DNA of 64,000 bases from Bacteroides sp. GM023 (GTDB lineage: Bacteria > Bacteroidota > Bacteroidia > Bacteroidales > Bacteroidaceae), in contig NZ_JAAXGE010000002.1 of the NCBI RefSeq assembly GCF_014750685.1, positions 620,001-684,000 on the forward strand, given 5' to 3'. A program made the translations under genes and the position numbers. Of this stretch, positions 18,724 to 27,770 are shown in pieces (positions within the stretch are counted from its first letter, which is position 1; each line of letters opens with the position of its first letter). Below the pieces are notes generated by a model. The model had not been told where the DNA came from. It saw only the letters and a program-made list of their open reading frames with translations, and did not search any database.

Positions 18724-19020
18724 ATGTCGACCGAAAGGGGAAAGAAACGGTTGATTTTGACTCGTGGGCTTAATGTTCCTTGCGAAAGGCATATAATAGT
18801 TATTAGGTATATTTTGAAAATAAAATCACTTATAATAATTGCTTTGCTGAAAGCTGGTAGGGTGTTCGAACAAACTGGTTATTCGAATAAAAGTTCATTC
18901 AGCGGCAATTTGATACATCTGTTTGCAGATGCGATATCTGCAATAGATGTATTCTCTGTGAGAAAGGCTCTTGGGCTTCTGATTCAGAAGTCCAAGATTT
19001 TTTTTATGGAAAATAAGTAA
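18724..19020 (+). other. structured non-coding region between the DUF3244 genes
   Basis: An open frame of 98 codons exists here but is not convincing: it is crossed by a strong hairpin and a terminator. The hairpin is ATACATCTGTTTGCAGAT (18913-18930) against 18936-18952, with one bulged base. A fragment (VFEQTGYSNKSSFSG) vaguely recalls AraC-type HTH motifs, so a gene remnant is possible. I favour a small RNA or a decayed segment ending at the terminator 18970-19005. Confidence 0.35.
18970..19005 (+). terminator. strong intrinsic terminator
   Basis: CTTGGGCTTCTG (18970-18981) pairs with 18985-18996 with one mismatch and a 3-nt loop, followed by A and eight T (18998-19005). Confidence 0.8.
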
Positions 19021-19124
19021 GAAAAAAGTAAAACTAGCTTTTTGATTGTTTAGATGCATATTTTGAAGCGATTATTAGTAGAATTCAGTGTGTGTTACAC
19101 TTCATTACCTATTTCGTTTAGAAC

Positions 19125-19180
19125 TGTTACCTATGTTACCAAGTGGGATTGGTATCTTTCGTTATGCTTTTGTATCTTTG
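19125..19180 (+). promoter_or_regulatory. promoter with TGTTACC direct repeat, copy 2
   Basis: TGTTACC twice at 19125-19141 (15 of 17 bases equal to copy 1), then a -7 box TATCTTTG at 19173-19180, again 48 bases from the repeat start. The start codon lies 83 bases from the repeat start, against 82 in copy 1. Confidence 0.7.
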
Positions 19181-19207
19181 GACACAGATTATAAACACAC
19201 AGACATT

Positions 19208-19471
19208 ATGAAATCGAAACTTCTATTCTTTTTGTTACTAGCTATTTTGTTGCAAACATATATAAGTATATATGTAATAGAACAGAAAGCGAAATGCCAA
19301 GTCTTTTTGGTTGATGTGACTCAAATGCAGTCATACTCAATTTTCTTCTTGCCTAATGCTTTACTGGAAAATTCATTGATATTGATTGAATTTTCACTTA
19401 TTGAAGCTACTACTGTAAATATCTTAAAAGATGTAGGATCTAAGAAAACAGTCTATTCATCTACTACTTAG
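19208..19471 (+). pseudogene. truncated DUF3244 paralogue
   Basis: 87 residues from the ATG at 19208, the start placed correctly behind the promoter box; the frame runs upstream to 19088 but through the promoter. It has a signal peptide-like start (LLFFLLLAILLQTYISIY) and the DUF3244 core TTVNILKDVGSKKTVYSST, then stops exactly where the intact paralogue continues into its last strands. It lacks about 30 C-terminal residues. It is either a decayed copy or a shortened secreted peptide; the well-kept promoter leaves the second open. Confidence 0.6.
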
Positions 19472-19587
19472 AGTATTGATAAATATGTAAAATATTTATT
19501 GAGTAGTCTGTTATCATAATGCTTATGAATAAGAGTGTGCTGGAATACTTTTCTTATTAAATAAAATCTAATTAAAATTTAATCACG

Positions 19588-20499
19588 ATGAAAAAGAATC
19601 TATTGATTTTCGGAGCAATGGTGGCTTTATGCTGCTCTTGTGCGGGAAATTCTGTATTACTTGATACAGAATCCGAATTAAATGGCTTGAACAATGAGTA
19701 TGAACTAGGTACGTTGGAAGCGGGTGATAATGGTTTGAAATGTGAAACTTTGGGTGATGAAGACTCCATTCAGATTTTGAAGGATAATTATATCGCGGAA
19801 ATTATGGGACGGATGGAAGTTGCTAAGGAGAAGGTTATGCGTACGGCTTATGGTGTAGCATCGCCAAGGGTCGGAGTTTTCAGAGTTGGTTCTTGTGGTA
19901 ATTACAAGTATTTGTCGATAAAAATTGATTGTGAAAACGGAAATAGTAAATCTAGCGTAAGTGGCAATGTTGGAGATACATATGTTGATGGTGGAGATAA
20001 TATGCGTCTCGAATTTTGCATGGTGGATGCGGGGTTTCGTTATCCGGGGGGAGTCTTTTTGTTTGAGGATGTACCTTTAGAGACCATGACATTGGTCCGT
20101 TATCATGATACAGAAGATGGTGGTCATAATGGTGTGTGGTCTGATGACCCTAATTATTATGATGTAATGCACATTTCTGGAATGTCTAAATTGGATTCTA
20201 ATGCTACATTGGCATGGAATATAGATAGGAATATGAATAAATGGGGCGATATTCCAGTGGGACCTGTAGGTATTAATTATGGAGTCATTGCTCCTGCTAA
20301 TATGGCTTCAGGCAATTTGTATTTTGATGATGAAGATCATAAGAATAAAAATTGGGCACAAGTATGGATAGGGCACCAACATCACAGTGATCCGCAAGGT
20401 TCATTTTATGGAGTCCAGTTGGATAGAAATACAAGATATCACATATGCCTTAATACGGATAAAACTAATTTCACAAAATTGGTGCAATCATCTATCTAG
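19588..20499 (+). CDS. lipoprotein of unknown function
   Basis: 303 residues with a lipoprotein signal (VALCCSCAGNS). No acidic surface-export signal follows the Cys. The mature part is rich in Gly, Asp and Asn and contains several Cys. No domain was recognised. It is followed, after a hairpin, by the SurA/DsbA-like gene, whose product could serve as its disulfide or folding helper, but this is inference from position only. Confidence 0.6.
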   Translation: MKKNLLIFGAMVALCCSCAGNSVLLDTESELNGLNNEYELGTLEAGDNGLKCETLGDEDSIQILKDNYIAEIMGRMEVAKEKVMRTAYGVASPRVGVFRVGSCGNYKYLSIKIDCENGNSKSSVSGNVGDTYVDGGDNMRLEFCMVDAGFRYPGGVFLFEDVPLETMTLVRYHDTEDGGHNGVWSDDPNYYDVMHISGMSKLDSNATLAWNIDRNMNKWGDIPVGPVGINYGVIAPANMASGNLYFDDEDHKNKNWAQVWIGHQHHSDPQGSFYGVQLDRNTRYHICLNTDKTNFTKLVQSSI

Positions 20500-20515
20500 T
20501 TATTAATTTGTTTAT

Positions 20516-20556
20516 AATCAATTCTTATTGGTAAAACTTGCCAATAAGAATTGATT
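20516..20556 (+). terminator. long hairpin terminator
   Basis: A perfect 16-bp stem, AATCAATTCTTATTGG (20516-20531) with 20541-20556, and a 9-nt loop. The T-run after it is short, so it may also act as an mRNA-stabilising element between two genes. Confidence 0.6.
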
Positions 20557-20572
20557 TAATTAGTATATAAAC

Positions 20573-21565
20573 ATGAAAATATTGCATTTCTTTCTCTTCT
20601 CTTTTCTTTTTATTGCTTGCAATACTCCTGTTATAAATAAGAATGATATTGTTGCAGAAGTGAATGGAGAAAAGATTCTTCTTTCAGAGCTAGCGTCTCA
20701 AAGTAAACAAGAGATTTTTGATATATTGAATACGGCGTATGAAATCAAAAGTCGGGTACTTGCGGGTATGATCAAACAGAAATTGTTAGAGGATGCAGCC
20801 AAAAAAGAAAAAATGTCTTTGGAAGAGTTTATCGATTGGTTTGTCCAGCAAAAAATATGTGTAGGACAGGATAGTTTGAAAAAACGATATGGATTCAATA
20901 CACAAAGCTCTTATATAAAAAGTGAATTAGTCCCGTTAGTAAAAGGTTCGATTGAGGAGAAACTATCTTATCAACAGAAACTTCGGAGTCGGATTGTTCA
21001 GGCATTGATTGATTCTTTATATCAAAAGGCGGATATTAAAAGATATTTATATCCTCCTAAACAACCGGAATGTGTTGTGAGGGACTTGTGTGTGTACTAT
21101 AGAGGAAATTTAGATGCTCCTGTTACTTTTATTGTAGCCTCCGATTATAATTGTGAGCGTTGTGTGCAATTTGAAAAGACATTGTCCAAACTCTATGACA
21201 GCTATAAAGGGCGGGTTAAATTTGGTTTTGTGCATTTTGCGGATGCTCCTTCGTTAGCGGCTTTGGCATGTGAAGCTGCTGGTGAACAAAAACAATTCTG
21301 GACTTTTCATGATTCTATATTTAACTGTTCAGGAGTAGCAGATTCTGTTTTTATATATAACTTAGCAAAGTCTAAAAGATTGAATATGAAAGAATTTGAT
21401 GCCTACTTACATTCTTCTGACAAATATAAGAAGATGGATAAGGTCATCAATCAGTTAGTAGATAGAGGGCTGATGGCTACTCCTACCATCATAATTAATG
21501 ATCGTTTGGTGTACGTCACAAATAGCTATGAAGAGTTGTCCAAGCTATTGGAATATGAATTATAA
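20573..21565 (+). CDS. SurA-N-like / DsbA-like thioredoxin-fold fusion lipoprotein
   Basis: 330 residues with a lipoprotein signal (FLFIACNT). Residues about 25-150 resemble the SurA/PpiC-type N-terminal chaperone region (VAEVNGEKILLSEL ... KQKLLEDAAKKE), but no parvulin domain follows. Residues about 165-325 are a DsbA-like thioredoxin fold with an active-site C194-E-R-C197 and a cis-proline loop ATPTI near 303. The likely role is periplasmic thiol-disulfide exchange combined with substrate holding. The next genes are DUF4249 and a TonB receptor, separated from it by 15 bases, so they probably form one operon. Confidence 0.7.
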   Translation: MKILHFFLFSFLFIACNTPVINKNDIVAEVNGEKILLSELASQSKQEIFDILNTAYEIKSRVLAGMIKQKLLEDAAKKEKMSLEEFIDWFVQQKICVGQDSLKKRYGFNTQSSYIKSELVPLVKGSIEEKLSYQQKLRSRIVQALIDSLYQKADIKRYLYPPKQPECVVRDLCVYYRGNLDAPVTFIVASDYNCERCVQFEKTLSKLYDSYKGRVKFGFVHFADAPSLAALACEAAGEQKQFWTFHDSIFNCSGVADSVFIYNLAKSKRLNMKEFDAYLHSSDKYKKMDKVINQLVDRGLMATPTIIINDRLVYVTNSYEELSKLLEYEL

Positions 21566-21580
21566 CACAAAAGATAAAAG

Positions 21581-22588
21581 ATGAGGCTTTATTTCAATCT
21601 GAATAAGATAGTTTATCTATTTTTAATGCAGACTTTATATCTCTGTATTGCCTGCGAGGAGCCGTTTGATGTAGGTATGTCGCTCCCGGAAGACGCCATA
21701 GTATTTGATGGAGTGATAACCGATGAACCCCCACCCTATTATTTTGTATTAAGTAAACCGTCAACTAAACTGAAACACCCTGAAAATCGTAGCTTTGATA
21801 GAATTAATGATGCAGAAATTGTTATTGTTGATTTGACAACAGGCATAAGAGATACGTTGCAAAATGCCAAGTTGACTGATTATCAGGATTTTCGATTTTA
21901 TGATCACTATAGGCATAAAGACGTTACTGTTTATATGAAATGGCTTCCTAGTGAAACGCCTGGTGGGCTTTATGTTACTAATAAGATTTATGGGATCGAA
22001 AATCATACCTACGAACTTCATATTAAATACAAAGGGAGGGAGTATACAGCATGCGAACGGATGGTGCCTAAAACTCCAATCGACAAAATAGTAATGAAAC
22101 GTATTGATACTGGGGAAGGTGAACCTAATGAAACTCCATGTATCAGTTTTCATAATCCTCCTGAAGAGCATAACTATTATTTGCTTAAAACAGATTTTTG
22201 TTCTTCAAAAGTACTTCGTGTCGCATCTGTTTATAATCTATATTATGGAACAACAAATAGTGCCGGTTGGCCATATTCTATTTTGGATGACGAATATTTG
22301 GCGGAAAATGTGGTAGACTATGTTGTGAGCGAGGGAGAACAGTTTGTACTTCCCAATCGTCCTGGGTTTAGTTATCCTGTAAGCGATTCCATCTGGATAA
22401 AAATGCAATCCATATCTGAAAACTGCTATCAGGTGTTTGATCAAATGATTAAGCAAATACGTTCGGATGGTGGAACTTTTTCTCCACGTCCGGCTTCTGT
22501 AAAAAGCAACATTAGTAATGGTGCTTATGGCATATTTCGTGTCAGCGCTATCTCTGAAGTATATTTTTATAAGAAACATAGGATTTGA
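21581..22588 (+). CDS. DUF4249 family lipoprotein
   Basis: 335 residues. It has a lipoprotein-type start (LYLCIACEEPFDVG) and a beta-rich body typical of DUF4249 (INDAEIVIVDLTTG ... YELHIKYKGREYTACERMVPKTPIDKI). DUF4249 genes are regularly paired with TonB-dependent receptors and are thought to be their outer-membrane lipoprotein partners. The stop codon overlaps the receptor's start codon (TGATG). Confidence 0.8.
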   Translation: MRLYFNLNKIVYLFLMQTLYLCIACEEPFDVGMSLPEDAIVFDGVITDEPPPYYFVLSKPSTKLKHPENRSFDRINDAEIVIVDLTTGIRDTLQNAKLTDYQDFRFYDHYRHKDVTVYMKWLPSETPGGLYVTNKIYGIENHTYELHIKYKGREYTACERMVPKTPIDKIVMKRIDTGEGEPNETPCISFHNPPEEHNYYLLKTDFCSSKVLRVASVYNLYYGTTNSAGWPYSILDDEYLAENVVDYVVSEGEQFVLPNRPGFSYPVSDSIWIKMQSISENCYQVFDQMIKQIRSDGGTFSPRPASVKSNISNGAYGIFRVSAISEVYFYKKHRI

Positions 22589-24828
22589 TGGAAAAATATT
22601 TGTTATTATTTATATTATCCTGCTGTGGAAGTTTCACCATATGTAATGCACAGACGATCACAGTCAGAGGTCGTGTGACCGATAGAAAGACCGGAGAAGT
22701 GCTCTCGGATGCTAACATAGGAGACCTCATGTCGGGAACAGGAGTGGCTGCTAATACATATGGACTATATTCCATCCGTATTAAGGGTGGACGTTGTGTC
22801 TTAAGATGTTCGATGCTGGGCTATGTAACCCAAATGGATACGTTGACTCTGGCTGCAAATTCGGTTCATAATTTTGCTTTGATGCCCGATAACTATCAAC
22901 TAAGCGATGTAGAGGTAATGGGAAATCGGAAAGCAGGCGGACAGTTGACATTGAACCAGAAAGATATTCAGGCACTTCCCACTTTAGGAAGCGAACCTGA
23001 TGTATTGAAGTCATTGCAATATCTTCCAGGAGTCATTAGTGGTAATGAAGGCTCCAATAATATATCTGTTCGAGGGAGTAATCAATGGGGTAACTTGATA
23101 TTGCTGGATGAAGCAATGGTTTATAATCCGAACCATGCATTGTCTTTCTTTTCTGTGTTCAATAATGATGCTATACAGCAAGTGAGTCTTTATAAATCTT
23201 ATTTTCCATTGAAGTATGGTGGAAGAACTTCGTCTGTTATTGATGTCAAAATGCGCGAAGGAAACAATCAGGAGAAGCACCGGAGTGCTACCATTGGAGT
23301 TATCGCCTCTAAAATCCAGTTGGAAGGTCCGATAAAGAAAGGGAAAGCGTCTTACTTGGTATCTGCTAGATTTGCTTATCCGGGAGCTGTGCTTAGTGTG
23401 CTGAAGCAGTTCCGTGGTACCAAAATGAGCTTTTATGATGTGAATGCTAAAATTAATTCTACATTAAATGACCGGAACCGGATTCTCTTTTCAGTATATA
23501 ATGGTGGCGATCATACTTTTTTTAATCAACTGGTACGCGGTTATGGTATGAATTGGGGAAATACTACTGCTACTTTTCGATGGAATCATGTTTGGACAGA
23601 TCGGTTGTCGGGAAACTTCAGTGCTATTTTTAGCAATTATTATTATCGCTATAAATCAATAACAGACGGAATGAAGTTCTTGTGGAAATCGAATATCCAA
23701 TCTTATCAATTGAAATATGATGCAGATTATACTGTTAACAATGCACTACATATTAGGAGTGGCCTTTCTGCGCATGTATTTACCACAATGCCTGGGAGTA
23801 TTAGCAGTTGGGGAGACTTTAGTAATGTGGTTCCCTATCGAATGGATAGGCGGTCCCTGCTGGATATGGCAGCCTATGGAGAAGCGACCTATAAGATTTT
23901 ATCAGCATGGCAGCTGAATGGAGGAATTCGTTTTTCCGTTTTTTATACTCCTAAAGTGGGAGAACTCAAGCAAAAGAGTTACATAATGCCTGAACCGAGA
24001 GCCGAGTTGTCCTACTCTCCCGGAACTGGGAACCGTTTGCATGCGGCTTTCACGCAGTCTTCACAAAACCTGCATATGTTGTCTAATTCCTCCGTTGGTA
24101 TTCCTTCGGATATGTGGGTACCTGCTAACGGACAACTGAAACCTGCAGTGATGAAACAAATGGTTTTAGGGTATGAGAGAAGCCTGGCAAAAGGAATGTA
24201 TACACTCTCATTGGAGACTTATTATAGAAAGACGGATCATATCGTTGATTTTGTAGATAATGCGAATATCTTTTTGAATAATCAGATAGAAACACAGTTG
24301 AATACAGGTTATTCAAAGGCCTATGGAGCGGAATTCTATGTATCTAAAAACAGAGGACGGCTAACCGGATGGATTAGCTATACCCTTTCACATGCCCGAA
24401 ATTACATTGCTACTTTCGAAGATAAGGAATATCCGCCTGTCTATGATCGTCCACATAGCTTGAAGATATTTCTAAATTATGAGGCTGGACGTAAGCGAAG
24501 ATGTGCTTTTGCAGCTACCTTCTCGTACAATTCAGGGATGAATCTGACATTGCCTATTGCTCATTACCGGGTGAACGGTACAGCTTTCTATATCTATTCT
24601 ACAAGAAATGGTTATCGTGCTCCTGCCTTTCATGAGTTGGATTTATCCATGACTTGTAAAACAAACAAAGGGGGGCGATTGATTCTTTCTGTGATGAATG
24701 CATATAACAGAAAAAATGTGTTTACTATCTATACGAGTAGAGATGACTATGATTTCTCTGATATTGGCATGCATAAAATGTATTTGTATGGTGCACTGCC
24801 ATCTGTCTCTTATCAATTTACATTTTAG
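22588..24828 (+). CDS. TonB-dependent receptor with carboxypeptidase-D-like N-terminal domain
   Basis: 746 residues from the ATG at 22588. Order: signal peptide ending CNAQ, a CarboxypepD_reg-like domain (ITVRGRVTDRKTGEVLSDANI), a plug domain (DVEVMGNRKAGG, ALPTLGSEPDVLKSLQYLPGV, ISVRGSNQWGNLILLDEA), and a beta barrel ending YQFTF. It is smaller than SusC and of the DUF4249-paired type. The ligand is unknown. Translational coupling to the DUF4249 gene supports a receptor-lipoprotein complex in the outer membrane. Confidence 0.88.
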   Translation: MEKYLLLFILSCCGSFTICNAQTITVRGRVTDRKTGEVLSDANIGDLMSGTGVAANTYGLYSIRIKGGRCVLRCSMLGYVTQMDTLTLAANSVHNFALMPDNYQLSDVEVMGNRKAGGQLTLNQKDIQALPTLGSEPDVLKSLQYLPGVISGNEGSNNISVRGSNQWGNLILLDEAMVYNPNHALSFFSVFNNDAIQQVSLYKSYFPLKYGGRTSSVIDVKMREGNNQEKHRSATIGVIASKIQLEGPIKKGKASYLVSARFAYPGAVLSVLKQFRGTKMSFYDVNAKINSTLNDRNRILFSVYNGGDHTFFNQLVRGYGMNWGNTTATFRWNHVWTDRLSGNFSAIFSNYYYRYKSITDGMKFLWKSNIQSYQLKYDADYTVNNALHIRSGLSAHVFTTMPGSISSWGDFSNVVPYRMDRRSLLDMAAYGEATYKILSAWQLNGGIRFSVFYTPKVGELKQKSYIMPEPRAELSYSPGTGNRLHAAFTQSSQNLHMLSNSSVGIPSDMWVPANGQLKPAVMKQMVLGYERSLAKGMYTLSLETYYRKTDHIVDFVDNANIFLNNQIETQLNTGYSKAYGAEFYVSKNRGRLTGWISYTLSHARNYIATFEDKEYPPVYDRPHSLKIFLNYEAGRKRRCAFAATFSYNSGMNLTLPIAHYRVNGTAFYIYSTRNGYRAPAFHELDLSMTCKTNKGGRLILSVMNAYNRKNVFTIYTSRDDYDFSDIGMHKMYLYGALPSVSYQFTF

Positions 24829-24866
24829 TTAGTGTGAACTATAGTCTGTTATTCTATGTTTTTTTG

Positions 24867-24874
24867 TACTTTTG
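24867..24874 (+). promoter_or_regulatory. -7 box of the LOG-hemD-rnpA operon
   Basis: TACTTTTG, a TAnnTTTG match, 34 bases before the start codon at 24908. Confidence 0.55.
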
Positions 24875-24907
24875 CACTCGTTACAACCATAAACCCCGTA
24901 AAGAGTG

Positions 24908-25495
24908 ATGAATCAGATAAATTCCGTATGCGTATATAGTGCTTCCAGTACCAAGATAGATCCCGTCTACTTTCAAGCAGCCGAAGAGCTCGGCCGTTTG
25001 CTTGCCGAACATCATATCCGTTTGATTAACGGAGCCGGCAGTATCGGATTGATGTGCTCTGTGGCAGATGCAGTCTTGAAGAATGGTGGTGAAGTGACCG
25101 GAGTAATCCCTCATTTTATGGTAGAGCAGAACTGGCACCATACAGGATTGACAGAACTGATTGAAGTGGAATCTATGCATGAGCGCAAACAAAAGATGGC
25201 AAATCTGAGTGATGGCATCATCGCACTGCCGGGAGGATGCGGAACACTCGAAGAACTCCTTGAAATTATTACCTGGAAACAATTGGGGCTATATCTTAAC
25301 CCTATTATTATTCTCAATGTAAACGGGTTCTTTGATCCACTGCTTGAAATGCTTGAAAAGGCAATTGAGGAGAACTTTATGCGTCAACAGCATGGAGATA
25401 TATGGAAAGTAGCCCGGACGCCTGAAGAAGCCGTAAAGTTGCTTTATGAGACTCCGGTGTGGGATATTTCCATTCGTAAATTCGCAGCCATATGA
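24908..25495 (+). CDS. LOG family protein (nucleotide 5'-monophosphate phosphoribohydrolase type)
   Basis: 195 residues from the ATG at 24908; a GTG directly upstream is in frame but less likely. It has the Lysine-decarboxylase-like signature PGGCGTLEELLEIITWKQLG near residues 99-118 and NGAGSIGLMCSVADA near 40. LOG enzymes cleave cytokinin or other nucleoside 5'-monophosphates to base and ribose 5-phosphate. The stop overlaps the next gene's start by 4 bases. Confidence 0.88.
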   Translation: MNQINSVCVYSASSTKIDPVYFQAAEELGRLLAEHHIRLINGAGSIGLMCSVADAVLKNGGEVTGVIPHFMVEQNWHHTGLTELIEVESMHERKQKMANLSDGIIALPGGCGTLEELLEIITWKQLGLYLNPIIILNVNGFFDPLLEMLEKAIEENFMRQQHGDIWKVARTPEEAVKLLYETPVWDISIRKFAAI

Positions 25496-26325
25496 TAGGC
25501 GATACGCTAAGTACACAACGCGTTGATACTCTGCTACTGTTCCAACAAGGGCAGACTGCCCCGGCAAAGGCGGATAGTGATAGTTTGCAATTGACTGCGG
25601 CTCATACTGCGCAGGAAGTTGAATCAGGCTTTGAGGGAACCCCTATCCCCTATTCTCCCCGTATAGATGACGCAATCTCGTTGACGTTGCTGGCTTGCTT
25701 CTTCCTTTCTTCCATCGCTTTGGCACGCGGAAAGAGATTTCTTTCGCAGCAAGTGAAAGACTTTGTGCTGCATCGGGAGCGGACGAGCATCTTTGATAGC
25801 TCCACGGCGGCCGACATGCGCTATCTTCTTGTACTCGTATTGCAAACCTGCGTGTTGGCAGGAATCACCTTTTTCAATTATTTTCATGACACTTGTCCCG
25901 CTCTGATGAACCATGTATCCCCTCTCCTTTTACTCGGAATTTATGTCGGTTTTTGCCTGGCATATTTCTTACTAAAATGGTTGCTTTACATGTTCCTGGG
26001 ATGGATTTTTTTTGACGAAAATAGGACAAATCTATGGTTGGAATCTTATTCTACACTCATATATTATGCCGGATTTGCCCTTTTCCCGTTCGTACTTTTT
26101 CTAGTTTATTTCGATCTAAGTCTCATCAATTTGATTGTAATTGGTTCAATTATTCTAATTTTCGCTAAAATATTGATGTTTTATAAGTGGATAAAGCTTT
26201 TTTTTCATCAATTTAGTGGCCTTCTCCTTTTAATTGTGTACTTTTGCGCTCTAGAAATAGTACCTTGTCTGCTACTCTACCAAGGTATGATTCAAATGAA
26301 CAATATTTTGCTAATAAAATTTTAG
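25492..26325 (+). CDS. DUF4271 membrane protein
   Basis: 277 residues. A soluble N terminus of about 60 residues is followed by six to seven membrane helices, matching DUF4271, a Bacteroidota family found next to hemD. Function unknown. It is translationally coupled to the LOG gene and followed by hemD after 4 bases. Confidence 0.8.
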   Translation: MIGDTLSTQRVDTLLLFQQGQTAPAKADSDSLQLTAAHTAQEVESGFEGTPIPYSPRIDDAISLTLLACFFLSSIALARGKRFLSQQVKDFVLHRERTSIFDSSTAADMRYLLVLVLQTCVLAGITFFNYFHDTCPALMNHVSPLLLLGIYVGFCLAYFLLKWLLYMFLGWIFFDENRTNLWLESYSTLIYYAGFALFPFVLFLVYFDLSLINLIVIGSIILIFAKILMFYKWIKLFFHQFSGLLLLIVYFCALEIVPCLLLYQGMIQMNNILLIKF

Positions 26326-26329
26326 GACG

Positions 26330-27076
26330 TTGAAAATTACAAAAGTACTAGTGTCGCAGCCTAAGCCTGCGTCAGAGAAATCTCCCTATTACGACATAGC
26401 TGAGAGGTATGGCGTAAAAATAGATTTCCGGCCGTTTATTAAGGTTGAAAGTCTTTCGGCGAAAGAATTTCGGCAACAGAAAATTTCGATTCTCGACCAC
26501 ACTGCCGTTATATTCACTTCGCGTCATGCTATTGACCACTTTTTCAGTTTGTGTACTGAGATGCGTGTAGCGATTCCCGAGACAATGAAGTATTTCTGCG
26601 TGACGGAAGCGGTGGCATTGTATATCCAGAAGTATGTACAGTATCGCAAGCGTAAAATCTTCTTTGGAGCTACCGGAAAGATTGAAGATCTCGTTCCTTC
26701 CATCGTGAAGCACAAGACAGAGAAATACCTCGTCCCGATGTCGGACGTACACAATGATGATGTGAAAAACCTGCTCGACAAGAACGGTATTCAACACACA
26801 GAAGCTGTGATGTACCGCACAGTGAGCAACGACTTCACGTCAGAAGAAGAGTTTGATTATGATATGTTGGTGTTCTTTAGCCCGGCAGGAGTGACTTCTT
26901 TAAAGAAGAACTTCCCCGATTTCAATCAGAAAGAGATTAAGATCGGAACTTTCGGCTCCACTACCGCACAGGCTGTACGTGATGCCGGACTTCGTCTGGA
27001 CCTTGAAGCGCCTACAGTGCAGGCTCCGTCAATGACTGCCGCACTTGACATGTTTATCAAGGAAAACAATAAATAA
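26330..27076 (+). CDS. hemD: uroporphyrinogen-III synthase
   Basis: 248 residues starting with TTG at 26330, preceded by an AGGA-like site; no ATG fits the family N terminus. Signature pieces are AVIFTSRHAIDHFF, and, in the second domain, FDYDMLVFFSPAGVTSL followed by IGTFGSTTAQAVRDAG. It closes and inverts the last ring of hydroxymethylbilane in tetrapyrrole synthesis. Many Bacteroides cannot make heme de novo, so the presence of hemD in this conserved cluster is notable but usual. Confidence 0.85.
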   Translation: MKITKVLVSQPKPASEKSPYYDIAERYGVKIDFRPFIKVESLSAKEFRQQKISILDHTAVIFTSRHAIDHFFSLCTEMRVAIPETMKYFCVTEAVALYIQKYVQYRKRKIFFGATGKIEDLVPSIVKHKTEKYLVPMSDVHNDDVKNLLDKNGIQHTEAVMYRTVSNDFTSEEEFDYDMLVFFSPAGVTSLKKNFPDFNQKEIKIGTFGSTTAQAVRDAGLRLDLEAPTVQAPSMTAALDMFIKENNK

Positions 27077-27081
27077 ACAGA

Positions 27082-27471
27082 GTGGGTATATATACTTTGT
27101 GCAAAGCCGAAAGGCTGAACAGTAAAATACAGATCGGAAAGATGTTTGAGGGCGGCGTTTCGAAGTCGTTTTCCATCTTTCCGATACGTGTTGTATATAT
27201 GCCTGTCGAAAAGGGTGAGGCTTCGGCTTCCATACTGATCAGCGTGTCGAAACGACGCTTCAAACGGGCGGTAAAGCGCAATCGGGTGAAACGTCAGATA
27301 CGCGAAGCCTACCGAAAAAACAAAGAACTCCTGATAGGTGAACTGCAACGGCGTGAACAGCGCCTGGCTGTCGCCTTTATCTATCTGTCGGACGAGCTTA
27401 CAGCTACTGCCGAATTGGAAGAGAAGATGAAAATAGCGCTTTCGCGCATCTCCGAAAAGCTTTCCTCATGA
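27082..27471 (+). CDS. rnpA: ribonuclease P protein component
   Basis: 129 residues from a GTG start. The family signature [20 protein letters not shown] lies near residues 57-76. RnpA binds the M1 RNA and helps process tRNA 5' ends. Its stop overlaps the yidD start (ATGA). Confidence 0.95.
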   Translation: MGIYTLCKAERLNSKIQIGKMFEGGVSKSFSIFPIRVVYMPVEKGEASASILISVSKRRFKRAVKRNRVKRQIREAYRKNKELLIGELQRREQRLAVAFIYLSDELTATAELEEKMKIALSRISEKLSS

Positions 27472-27743
27472 AATCCCAAGGCTCCGGGATATCCTCCATT
27501 TGGGTATCCGTGAAAGGATTTTTGAGAAGGATATTTTCGCTCTTGTTACTTATCCCCATCTATTTCTACCGGATTTGTATTTCTCCGCTTACACCTCCTT
27601 CTTGTCGGTTCACACCCACTTGCTCGGCTTATGCAGTCGAAGCGATAAAGAAACACGGGCCTGTGAAAGGGTTTTATCTGACTGTGCGACGTATCCTGAG
27701 ATGCCATCCCTGGGGTGGCTCCGGTTATGACCCTGTGCCCTAA
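27468..27743 (+). CDS. yidD: membrane protein insertion efficiency factor YidD
   Basis: 91 residues. Motifs are [34 protein letters not shown] and [17 protein letters not shown], all diagnostic. YidD is a small membrane-associated protein encoded next to rnpA in most bacteria and helps YidC insert membrane proteins. Confidence 0.95.
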   Translation: MKSQGSGISSIWVSVKGFLRRIFSLLLLIPIYFYRICISPLTPPSCRFTPTCSAYAVEAIKKHGPVKGFYLTVRRILRCHPWGGSGYDPVP

Positions 27744-27770
27744 AAAAAGAATTAAAACAAAGAATCAAAT

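Noticed and set aside
18724..19020. 98-codon frame between the DUF3244 genes
   Set aside because: A hairpin and a strong intrinsic terminator lie inside it; a coding role would be cut short at 19005.
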